A stretch of 64,000 nucleotides of DNA from Marixanthomonas ophiurae. Lineage in GTDB: Bacteria; Bacteroidota; Bacteroidia; Flavobacteriales; Flavobacteriaceae. Made by a program: the position numbers and the translations under genes. The notes under the pieces are model-generated. The model did no database searches, had not been told where the DNA came from, and saw only the letters and a program-made list of their open reading frames with translations. Location: positions 1,116,001 through 1,180,000 of the forward strand of contig NZ_QVID01000001.1 of NCBI RefSeq assembly GCF_003413745.1, given 5' to 3'. This document shows positions 1-7,221 of the stretch, piece after piece (the stretch's first letter is position 1; every line of letters begins with the position of its first letter).

Positions 1-303
1 TTCTTCCCTTTGGTCATTAGCCTTGCAGTATTTGAAAAATTCCGTTCACTTGCTTATACATTCTTCAAGTTGTATGCTGCTGTATATATGTTAGTGCCGG
101 CATTCTTTTTAGTCAATGTATTTGTTAACGCTATTTATACGGAAATCAACACCAATTTTTGGGTTAACTTATTTGGTACCGATACAGGTCAAGGCTTTTT
201 TGCGCCTGTGGTTCAATTAGGTTCTGTTGCATTTATTGTTTTCCTGAAATTCAAATTGTACAAACGAGCAACGTCCTTTACACTCCGATTGTTTACTGCC
301 TAA
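1..303 (+). CDS. traJ: Conjugative transposon protein TraJ, C-terminal part
   Basis: This open frame enters from outside the window (the reading frame is open at base 1) and stops at 301-303. It encodes about 100 residues with two or three hydrophobic segments (roughly residues 20-45 and 65-85 of the visible part) and a short basic tail. TraJ of Bacteroidota conjugative transposons is a multi-spanning inner-membrane protein of the mating-pair apparatus. The assignment rests on this membrane character plus its place directly before traK, as no single diagnostic motif is visible. Its stop codon forms the loop of a small hairpin before traK. Confidence 0.65.
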   Translation, partial: FFPLVISLAVFEKFRSLAYTFFKLYAAVYMLVPAFFLVNVFVNAIYTEINTNFWVNLFGTDTGQGFFAPVVQLGSVAFIVFLKFKLYKRATSFTLRLFTA

Positions 304-323
304 GGCAGATTAAAAATAAGAAT

Positions 324-938
324 ATGAAAACACCATACAAGAATATTTATAACGTCCTAAAATTGAATCGGTTTATCGTTTTGGCAGTTGTTGTCTGTGC
401 CTTACTGTCCAGTACCTTTTCAGTTTGGATGGTATTCAATACAAATCAAAAAGCGCTCAATAGTGCTTTTGCCATCAATACAGATGGCAGTATAATTCCC
501 CTGAAGCTCGTAACTCAAAAAGAGAATTTTAGAGTCGAAGCTCTGGCACATTTAGAACTGTTCCACAACTACTTCTATAACATCGATGCCAGTAACTATG
601 AAAGGAATTTGGAAAAAGCACTTTGGTTAGGCAATAGTTCTGTGGACAATCTTTACCGCCAGAAAAAAGCCGATGGTGTTTACAACAGGTTGCTTCAGTA
701 TTCATTGGTTCAAAAAGTATTGAGTATTGACTCAAGGATAAACGAAAATAATGGCTCGTATAGTTTTACAACCACCACCATTTTTGAAATTAACAGAGGT
801 TCAATAATTGACACCTACGAACTGTTTTCAACTGGAAACCTGATTATGGTTGACCGAAACTTTCCCAACAATCCGCACGGACTTCTAATTACAAATTACT
901 TCGAAAACACTTTAAAAAAACTGAATGATGATAGTTGA
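324..938 (+). CDS. traK: Conjugative transposon protein TraK
   Basis: The 204-residue protein has one N-terminal membrane anchor (about residues 15-38) and a soluble periplasmic part. That length and layout are usual for TraK/VirB8-like proteins of Bacteroidota ICEs, which form part of the inner-membrane scaffold of the type IV secretion channel. The late NNPHGLLI segment resembles the conserved NPHG(F/L)L motif near the end of this family. The ATG at 324 lies 20 bases after the traJ stop. The gene is followed after 31 bases by traM; the small traL gene usually found between traK and traM is absent. Confidence 0.8.
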   Translation: MKTPYKNIYNVLKLNRFIVLAVVVCALLSSTFSVWMVFNTNQKALNSAFAINTDGSIIPLKLVTQKENFRVEALAHLELFHNYFYNIDASNYERNLEKALWLGNSSVDNLYRQKKADGVYNRLLQYSLVQKVLSIDSRINENNGSYSFTTTTIFEINRGSIIDTYELFSTGNLIMVDRNFPNNPHGLLITNYFENTLKKLNDDS

Positions 939-969
939 GCCGAAAATCGGCATTTAAAAAACCAAGATT

Positions 970-1899
970 ATGAAAGTAGAAAAGAACAAAATAGTATTTG
1001 CAGCAGTATTGGCGGTGATTTTCATATTCCTTATTTCCTATTCCGTAATGGTAATGGGCGATGATGATAGCGAGAACGAAAGCCTACAACAAACATTAAT
1101 TCCCGATTTAGAGGAAAACCAAAAAGAGTACGATTCTAAACTGGATGCCATCAATGATTTAAAGGAAGTGCGTGAAAATAACGCACCCAGCATCTATGAT
1201 GAAAAGCTTATAGACTCGTTGGGCTTTTACGACCCAGATTTGCCCGAACGTGAAAAAGAACGTATTGTGGATAGTATTTACGATGCTGGCAAAATTCGAT
1301 ATTCTGAAAAACGCTATCAAAATCTGGGACAGAGAAAAGTTGCTCAAAAAAGCACAAAACAAATCGATTCATCAGAAATCAAACGAGAACAAAAAATTGA
1401 AGCCAAAGAATTAGGCTTAGAACATCAATTGTTCTTTGCCGCATCGCCAAAACCCAACGAGTTTTCAATCATCGGTAATACTGATGAAACAATTTACGTA
1501 GTAGTAGATGGCGACCAAATAGTCAAAGCGAATACCAGATTACGAATGCGCCTTACCAAACCTGCAATAATAAATGGTAAGCAGATGCCGAATAACACAC
1601 CAATTTTTGGGTTTATCAGCTTTCAGCCCAATCGAGCTTTAATTGAAATTGAAAATATAAAGCACCATCCTACTAAACTCAAAGCATTCGATTTGTCAGA
1701 TGGTAGTGAGGGCATTTATGTCGAGAACAATTTTCGAGCTGAAGCCACCACCGAAGTCTTGGACGATATTATTGGCGATATCAACATTCCCACCGTACCA
1801 CAAGTTGGTGGTATATCCAAAGTACTCAGACGTAACAACCGAAACGTAAAAGTTACGGTATTGAATAATTATAAATTAATTCTAAAACCTAAATTATGA
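970..1899 (+). CDS. traM: Conjugative transposon protein TraM
   Basis: The 309-residue protein has an N-terminal transmembrane anchor (about residues 8-30) and a charged, probably coiled middle (about 35-140). Its globular C-terminal part includes a turn like 'FSIIGNTDETIYVVVDGDQ' and 'RLRMRLTKPAIINGKQMP'. That layout fits the TraM/VirB10-like family (Transposon_TraM), which bridges the inner and outer membrane parts of the conjugation channel. The length is shorter than in CTnDOT (about 400-450 residues) but usual for flavobacterial copies, as I recall. It sits between traK and traN on the same strand, with hairpins in both junctions. Confidence 0.85.
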   Translation: MKVEKNKIVFAAVLAVIFIFLISYSVMVMGDDDSENESLQQTLIPDLEENQKEYDSKLDAINDLKEVRENNAPSIYDEKLIDSLGFYDPDLPEREKERIVDSIYDAGKIRYSEKRYQNLGQRKVAQKSTKQIDSSEIKREQKIEAKELGLEHQLFFAASPKPNEFSIIGNTDETIYVVVDGDQIVKANTRLRMRLTKPAIINGKQMPNNTPIFGFISFQPNRALIEIENIKHHPTKLKAFDLSDGSEGIYVENNFRAEATTEVLDDIIGDINIPTVPQVGGISKVLRRNNRNVKVTVLNNYKLILKPKL

Positions 1900-1930
1900 G
1901 CCCATAATGGGCATTTAAAAACACACTCTT

Positions 1931-2764
1931 ATGAAAAAGTATATCATAATTTCCACTCTTGTTTTAAGTTTCGCTTTCGCGAAAGCGCAAACAACTACAG
2001 TCCTCGATACCATATATGCCAACGACACCAAAAACGTTGCATTATTCTTCCCTGAACCTATTCGGCAAGGTATAACCGGTTCAGATAATTTTGTTTTTAC
2101 CTACAACCGTGAAAAAGAACAGTATTTTGGACTTCTTCAAGCAAAGCCTGGCAAAGAAAGTAATCTACTGGTAGTCAATAGAAATGGTTCAATTTTTTCG
2201 TATATTGTAAGATATAAAAAACAGCTATCTAAGCTCAATTATTTCATTCCGTTATCTAATAGTATAGGGAATGAGAAACCGATTAAGGTCGATTCGATTC
2301 TTGCTGAATCCTCTGAAGAACGTGTAGATAATAGAACGTATTACTACCAAAAATTCTGCTCGTATCTTCTTAACAGAAACCAGCGTATAGGTCGAATTAA
2401 AAAGCGAAATGAAGGTATCGTTTTGAGTGTTGAGAATATTGTTTTTGATAAGAAAGAACTCTACTTCGTTATCCAGATTGAGAATAATTCTACTTTGGAT
2501 TACGATTTGAATTTCTTGAACCTTTCGATTGAAACAAGACAAAAAGGGAAAAGAAAATCGTTACAACGCCTGTATCAAGAACCAACGTACAAACACAATC
2601 TGCCTTCAAAAATTGCAAAAAGTGAGACGGTTCGCTTCGTTTATGTATTGCCCAAATTTTCATTATCTAATGACCGTAGGGCGATTTTAGAATTGAACGA
2701 GAAAGATGGCGAACGCAATATAGAAATGAAAATATCACATAGATATATCAATAACCCAAATTAA
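1931..2764 (+). CDS. traN: Conjugative transposon protein TraN (DUF4138)
   Basis: The 277-residue secreted protein has a signal peptide at residues 1-19, with a likely cleavage after the alanines before Gln20. TraN of Bacteroidota ICEs is the VirB9-like periplasmic/outer-membrane component that pairs with TraM. Visible support is the early 'DTIYANDTKNVALFFPEPI' segment, a typical TraN start, and beta-rich content. The cleavage region is encoded by the 16-bp palindrome CGCTTTCGCGAAAGCG at 1972-1987. The next gene starts 6 bases downstream, so the tra operon appears to continue. Confidence 0.85.
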   Translation: MKKYIIISTLVLSFAFAKAQTTTVLDTIYANDTKNVALFFPEPIRQGITGSDNFVFTYNREKEQYFGLLQAKPGKESNLLVVNRNGSIFSYIVRYKKQLSKLNYFIPLSNSIGNEKPIKVDSILAESSEERVDNRTYYYQKFCSYLLNRNQRIGRIKKRNEGIVLSVENIVFDKKELYFVIQIENNSTLDYDLNFLNLSIETRQKGKRKSLQRLYQEPTYKHNLPSKIAKSETVRFVYVLPKFSLSNDRRAILELNEKDGERNIEMKISHRYINNPN

Positions 2765-2770
2765 AATATT

Positions 2771-3142
2771 ATGAAAAAAATTATTGTTTTCTCACTCGTA
2801 CTGTTGTTCCTTTCTTGTGCCGATTCTGATACTAAAGTTTCTGGGCCAAGTGCTACAGCCCAGATTGTTATTGAAAGCTTTTATGAAAAGGATGAGGAAG
2901 CTTTAAAAGCCAACTCAACACCACAGGCATATTCTAATTATATGAATACTATAAATATGTTTAATGCGACGGTAAAGGATGATTCAAACTTTACTGTTTT
3001 GCAGGATACCATTATGGGTGATGTGGCTTGGGTAAAATATACGACAGCCTATGATAAGACACCAGGCCTTTTTAAACTGGTTAAGCAAAATGGCAAGTGG
3101 CTGGCGGATGCGAGAGGCTCAAAGGACAAATCTCCTTTTTAA
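2771..3142 (+). CDS. Small lipoprotein, DUF4878-like
   Basis: The 123-residue protein has a lipoprotein signal (hydrophobic residues 4-15, lipobox LFLSC with Cys16). The mature part has the pattern of the DUF4878/NTF2-like fold: 'ATAQIVIESFYEKDEEALKA', a middle 'VAWVKYTTAYDK' strand and a closing 'LFKLVKQNGKWLAD'. It starts 6 bases after traN and is probably cotranscribed as the last visible gene of the tra operon. Known DUF4878 proteins are lipoproteins without a settled function; a role in surface exclusion or envelope attachment would be a guess. It converges with the cargo operon, the two stops lying 8 bases apart. Confidence 0.7.
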   Translation: MKKIIVFSLVLLFLSCADSDTKVSGPSATAQIVIESFYEKDEEALKANSTPQAYSNYMNTINMFNATVKDDSNFTVLQDTIMGDVAWVKYTTAYDKTPGLFKLVKQNGKWLADARGSKDKSPF

Positions 3143-3150
3143 AAGGACTT

Positions 3151-4521
3151 TTACTGATTGTTTTTGAGATTAATTTCCCAATAGCCTTGCGTGCCACCGT
3201 GACGTATTAAAAAGCCTTTAGTTTTTAGTGCGTTTATATGTTTGCCCACAGGGGATTCATTGATACCTAAAGCTTCAGCTATTTCAGTATAAGTAATAGT
3301 AGTATTGGTTGCAATAAGTTTAAGCACTTCTTTTTGTCTTCTAGTTAGAGCTTCAGTTGAATCAATTACACCACCTATTGCACCACCTATTACACCACCT
3401 TCTTGACCACCCTTTACACCACCTGTTTGACCACCTTCTTCAACAACAGCTTCTTTAGCAATAAAAGTCATTCTAAGAAAGTTATCTGAAAAACTAAAAC
3501 TCTCTTTTCCGTAGTGTTCTAAAATACGAGGAATGCCAGAACCTAATTGTTCAACCAGTTCTAAATCTTTAAAAATTCGCATCAGTTCCTTGTTTCGTGG
3601 GACTGAAAAGCCTTCAAAAAATTCTTGCTTGCTCAATCCTTCCGGAAGACCACCAGCCGATGTGATTTCGATTCTATCGGTAAAGATTTCAAACTTTGGG
3701 GTAATCTCATTTGTGTAATCATTATGCACAAACGCATTTATGATGGCTTCACGCAAGGCGATGGGATGCCAAAGATTGGCTTGTTGTCTTTCTTTGGCTG
3801 TAATTTTTGTGGTTGTTCTGTTCTCGACCGCAATTTTATCTATCACTTGTTTGGTAGCCTTAACCAAACATTCGTGACCGTATTCGTTGCTTTCTATTAA
3901 GTCTGTTCTGGTTATACCCGAATATTTAGCGACTTTAATTGATGTGTTATTCTTATCTGCCAAGAGATAGCCGGCATAATTAAAAGCACCATCTTCAGTA
4001 AGTAGTTCCAAGTTCTTGGCAAATGGTTTACCAAGGGTGTACCCAGATTCTTCGTAGTAAATTTTTAGCTGTCCGAAGCCTAAATCCTGCCGTCCTGCTT
4101 TAATCTTGCTGATGGAATTTCGGGTACGTTTGGCAAAGAGCTCGTCAATCATTTTTTGTGGCATCGGTTCAGCTGCTGAACCTAAACGAATAAAACAGCC
4201 CTTTTCGCTCATCCCGTATTTTTTAAGATGATATGGTTTTTCTGGACCGCTGGCCACTATGATTTTTAGAATGTTCTTACTATTCCTTTCCTCACTCACA
4301 ATATCAAACAGACCAAGGGCGGAAGGGCGGATGTTGTTTTTTAATCTATCCTTAATCTTTAACTGGTCGCTATCAGAATCTGCCAATCCGTAAGTATTTC
4401 CATCCTTATCGATGCCAATATATATAATGCCACCTTCGCGATAGTTTAGAAAAGCGATGACCTCTTTTTCAAGTCCATCAGACAATTCTCGTTTGTATTC
4501 TATGCGGTTTGTTTCGGTCAT
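3151..4521 (-). CDS. AlbA_2 / HATPase_c_4 / winged-helix regulator
   Basis: The 456-residue protein begins with an AlbA_2 (divergent AAA_4, Schlafen-related) domain. It has 'EYKRELSDGLEKEVIAFLN', then GG and YIGIDKDGNTYGL within residues 1-70. A HATPase_c_4/RecG-like C-terminal segment follows ('REAIINAFVHNDY', 'RNKELMRIF', 'EQLGSGIPRI'). A Gly-Gly-Val/Ala/Gln repeat linker lies at about residues 358-388. The last 60 residues form a winged helix ('TYTEIAEALGINESPVGKHINALKTKG'). Such proteins are usually called ATP-binding or RecG-like transcriptional regulators. It is the last gene of the defence operon, 36 bases after the DUF262 gene, so it may regulate the operon or act as an effector. Function is inferred from architecture only. 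Confidence 0.8.
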   Translation of the reverse strand: MTETNRIEYKRELSDGLEKEVIAFLNYREGGIIYIGIDKDGNTYGLADSDSDQLKIKDRLKNNIRPSALGLFDIVSEERNSKNILKIIVASGPEKPYHLKKYGMSEKGCFIRLGSAAEPMPQKMIDELFAKRTRNSISKIKAGRQDLGFGQLKIYYEESGYTLGKPFAKNLELLTEDGAFNYAGYLLADKNNTSIKVAKYSGITRTDLIESNEYGHECLVKATKQVIDKIAVENRTTTKITAKERQQANLWHPIALREAIINAFVHNDYTNEITPKFEIFTDRIEITSAGGLPEGLSKQEFFEGFSVPRNKELMRIFKDLELVEQLGSGIPRILEHYGKESFSFSDNFLRMTFIAKEAVVEEGGQTGGVKGGQEGGVIGGAIGGVIDSTEALTRRQKEVLKLIATNTTITYTEIAEALGINESPVGKHINALKTKGFLIRHGGTQGYWEINLKNNQ

Positions 4522-4557
4522 TAATTAAATAAATTGGCAATTTGGAAATAAAGATAA

Positions 4558-6303
4558 CTATACGCTAACAGTTTTTTCGCTTAGTAAGGTTTTCATTTTA
4601 TCCAATAATAGTGCCTTCCTTTTTTCGTGGAAATTTCCATATTCATTCAAATTCAAATCGACATCTGGAATTAAATGAGCGTTCAAAAATTGAGTTCTAT
4701 TATTTTCATTTGTTTCTTTCTCAACCCAATCCAACAGATTCATATTACTCTTGGACATATTCTCATTGGCATCTAACATTTGAAGGTTATAGATAGAATT
4801 GTAAGTGTGCCATCCATAGCTTTCTTTGTCGGAAGCTTCAAGATTATTAAACTCAAATGCAGAATGTATATGGTCTTTATGAAAATTATTATTTCTATAA
4901 TCTAAATCTGGATATAATAGAGAGAGAATAGAAAAAGCATACTGATTGTCTTTCTGTGTGAAAAGTACTTCTTCTATAAATTCATCGCCAACGCTCGTAT
5001 CCTTTCTTATATGATTAAAAATAGAATTGACAGGAAAAGAAGTAATCTCTGGCTTAATTTTCATTTCAACTACATTGTCCGTGAAAGTCCTTCTTATTTG
5101 AGATAAAACTGAATCTGATGTTCCACCAAAAATCCTCTTAATCAACACTATGTGAAGCCATTTTTTTATCGATTCTCTGTCCTCTTTGAACTCTATCTTA
5201 GTTGAATAATCTCTATAAATATTCTTGTGGTACAAATAATAAATGATAGGGATTACAGAGTTCTTGGAAGTCAAAGTGTAATCCGTAAATCCGAAAGTTT
5301 TTATTAAATCAAATGTGGATAGGATTGAATCTCTAATCTTTTCCCATTCTGTCTCAAAATCCTTTGCGTTACCTTTGGAAAAGTTTGTAACCCTAAACTT
5401 AATATCTCGACTGTACAAATAAAGAAAGGATTTAAGTATTAGGTCTTTGGATATTGAAAAACCCTTATCTCTTATACTATCTACAAGTTTATGAATCTCT
5501 TTACGCGCATCTTTTTTTGTCCAGTTTGCAACTGCAATAGACATTAATAAATCTGAAAAATTTAAAGGTTCGCCACCACTATTTATCCTGATAAAAATGT
5601 TTAGCGCCTTATCTAAACTTTGGTCTTTTTCAAGGAAATAATTAATTATAGGCTTTTCCATTATGGTTCGCCTTAGCTGTCTTATTGCTTTCCGGGAAAA
5701 GCTACTTTCAAATTCTTCTACAAACTCATCAAAAGCTTCATCCTCGGTATAATTTAAAATTGCACCTACCTTAAACCATTTTTGTTCATTCGCTTCGTAA
5801 ATTTCAGATTCTTCTGTTTCAGATTTTTCAAGAAAACTAAATTCGTATATTCTGCCATCTTCCTCGTCTTGAAGTTCAGTTGTAATGTTCAAATACAAAT
5901 GGCGCGTTGGAATACTCCATTCTGTATCTTCCCACTTTCTACGGTACTCTTTATAACCGAAACTACCTTTTAACCCAAGATATAAAGAAGTTAATCTTTG
6001 CTGACCATCTAAGACCGCATTAAAAGAACTGATACCATTTGTTGAAATTTCCTCATTGTGGGTTTTATATCGTTCGCGATACTCATTTATGAACTTGTAG
6101 AATCTATATCCTTTTGACGTGGTTTCTTCTACTTTCCAAAATAGAAAAGAACTGATTGGATAATTTCTCATTATTGAATCAAAAAGCCATTCAATTTTAG
6201 AGTGATTCCAAATGAATTCTCGTTGTATGGCTGGAAGTAAAAACTGATTTGAGTCTATTTTTTCGATTGCATCAGAAATGGTTATAGGGGTTTGAAATGA
6301 CAT
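4558..6303 (-). CDS. DUF262/DUF1524 protein, GmrSD-like
   Basis: The 581-residue protein has an N-terminal DUF262 domain with LPAIQREFIW at residues 23-32 and DGQQRLTSLYLG at 99-110. These motifs resemble ParB/sulfiredoxin-type nucleotide-hydrolysing folds. The C-terminal part carries a DUF1524/HNH-like signature: 'NNFHKDHIHSAFEF' and, about 30 residues later, 'IYNLQMLDANENMSKSN'. This two-domain plan is that of GmrSD, a type IV modification-dependent restriction enzyme that cuts modified phage DNA, and of its BrxU relatives. It lies 60 bases after the RES-domain gene and 36 before the regulator gene, all on one strand. Substrate specificity cannot be read from sequence. Confidence 0.85.
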   Translation of the reverse strand: MSFQTPITISDAIEKIDSNQFLLPAIQREFIWNHSKIEWLFDSIMRNYPISSFLFWKVEETTSKGYRFYKFINEYRERYKTHNEEISTNGISSFNAVLDGQQRLTSLYLGLKGSFGYKEYRRKWEDTEWSIPTRHLYLNITTELQDEEDGRIYEFSFLEKSETEESEIYEANEQKWFKVGAILNYTEDEAFDEFVEEFESSFSRKAIRQLRRTIMEKPIINYFLEKDQSLDKALNIFIRINSGGEPLNFSDLLMSIAVANWTKKDARKEIHKLVDSIRDKGFSISKDLILKSFLYLYSRDIKFRVTNFSKGNAKDFETEWEKIRDSILSTFDLIKTFGFTDYTLTSKNSVIPIIYYLYHKNIYRDYSTKIEFKEDRESIKKWLHIVLIKRIFGGTSDSVLSQIRRTFTDNVVEMKIKPEITSFPVNSIFNHIRKDTSVGDEFIEEVLFTQKDNQYAFSILSLLYPDLDYRNNNFHKDHIHSAFEFNNLEASDKESYGWHTYNSIYNLQMLDANENMSKSNMNLLDWVEKETNENNRTQFLNAHLIPDVDLNLNEYGNFHEKRKALLLDKMKTLLSEKTVSV

Positions 6304-6363
6304 AAATTTCTTGGTTGGTTTTAGTTTCTATTATGCAGTTGGCATTTATTTTATATTATTTTT

Positions 6364-7209
6364 TTACCAGCTTATTAAATTATTTTCGATATCAAATCCT
6401 GAAGCTTCTACTTTTCCAGTTTCGGTAAATCCGTGTTTTCCGTTTTCATTTTTGGAAACGGTTAACTCATTTCTCAGGATATGTGTGAGTTCAAGATTAT
6501 TTCCTAAAATATAATCTGAATTAATCGCAAAATTGATTCCTTGTTCGCCAAAAGGTACACTTGGATAATAAATTCCATCTACTTTACCCTCGGAATGAGC
6601 AAGAGCCACGTTGCAATAGGCTGTTGTTATAATATATGTTTTTCGGTCATTTTTTGCAGATTTCCTGAACTTCTCGAAAAGAAATCTATAAAATAAGATT
6701 GTAGCTTCTCTTATTTCAGGGTCACTTTGTTCAATGAAAGTTTCCATAGCTGCTCCGTGTTCTTTGTCGAACTCCGAAATTCTATGGTCTTTATCGGGTG
6801 TCGTTACTATAATTCCGATTAAGGGTTTCTTTAATTGCCAACGCCCAATTGTAACGTAAACTTTATCGCCAAAATCTTTTGTATCAGACCAATACTCGAC
6901 TAACTCAGCAAATGAAGTAGGTCTATTTTCTGAACAGTAGAATTTAGACTGAAAAGGTCTATTACATCTCGCAAAATCTTTGACAAATTTATTTGGTGTT
7001 ATTGAGATGTCGGATATTAATGGAAATAAATCATCGTCTTCGTGGGTGCGTGTTCTGAAAAATACTGATTTGGCAGGAATTTCATATTGTAAAACTGGAA
7101 GCCTTCCTATGGTTAAATAGGCTAAAACCGCTTTTTCGTAAGCGTACTCATTTTCTGGATTTATCGCTTCCAATAAAGTAATAGCTTTTTTTACATTTTC
7201 AACAGTCAT
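6364..7209 (-). CDS. RES-domain protein (putative NAD-consuming toxin)
   Basis: The 281-residue protein shows the RES signature. Arginines lie in FRTR (residues 51-54), RCNRP (81-85) matches the usual G-R-x-N/F-P-P start, and FYCSE-AEL (90-103) supplies Glu102. YPSVPFGEQGINFAI (215-229) supplies Ser217, matching YPS-GxNxAl. RES toxins studied elsewhere (for example MbcT and ParT) degrade NAD+ or ADP-ribosylate targets, and normally pair with an Xre-family antitoxin carrying an MbcA/ParS domain. No such antitoxin gene is next to this one. The gene starts 12 bases after the res stop, so it looks cotranscribed with the type III R-M system. The family call is by eye. Confidence 0.7.
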   Translation of the reverse strand: MTVENVKKAITLLEAINPENEYAYEKAVLAYLTIGRLPVLQYEIPAKSVFFRTRTHEDDDLFPLISDISITPNKFVKDFARCNRPFQSKFYCSENRPTSFAELVEYWSDTKDFGDKVYVTIGRWQLKKPLIGIIVTTPDKDHRISEFDKEHGAAMETFIEQSDPEIREATILFYRFLFEKFRKSAKNDRKTYIITTAYCNVALAHSEGKVDGIYYPSVPFGEQGINFAINSDYILGNNLELTHILRNELTVSKNENGKHGFTETGKVEASGFDIENNLISW

Positions 7210-7221
7210 ATTCTTTTAGTT

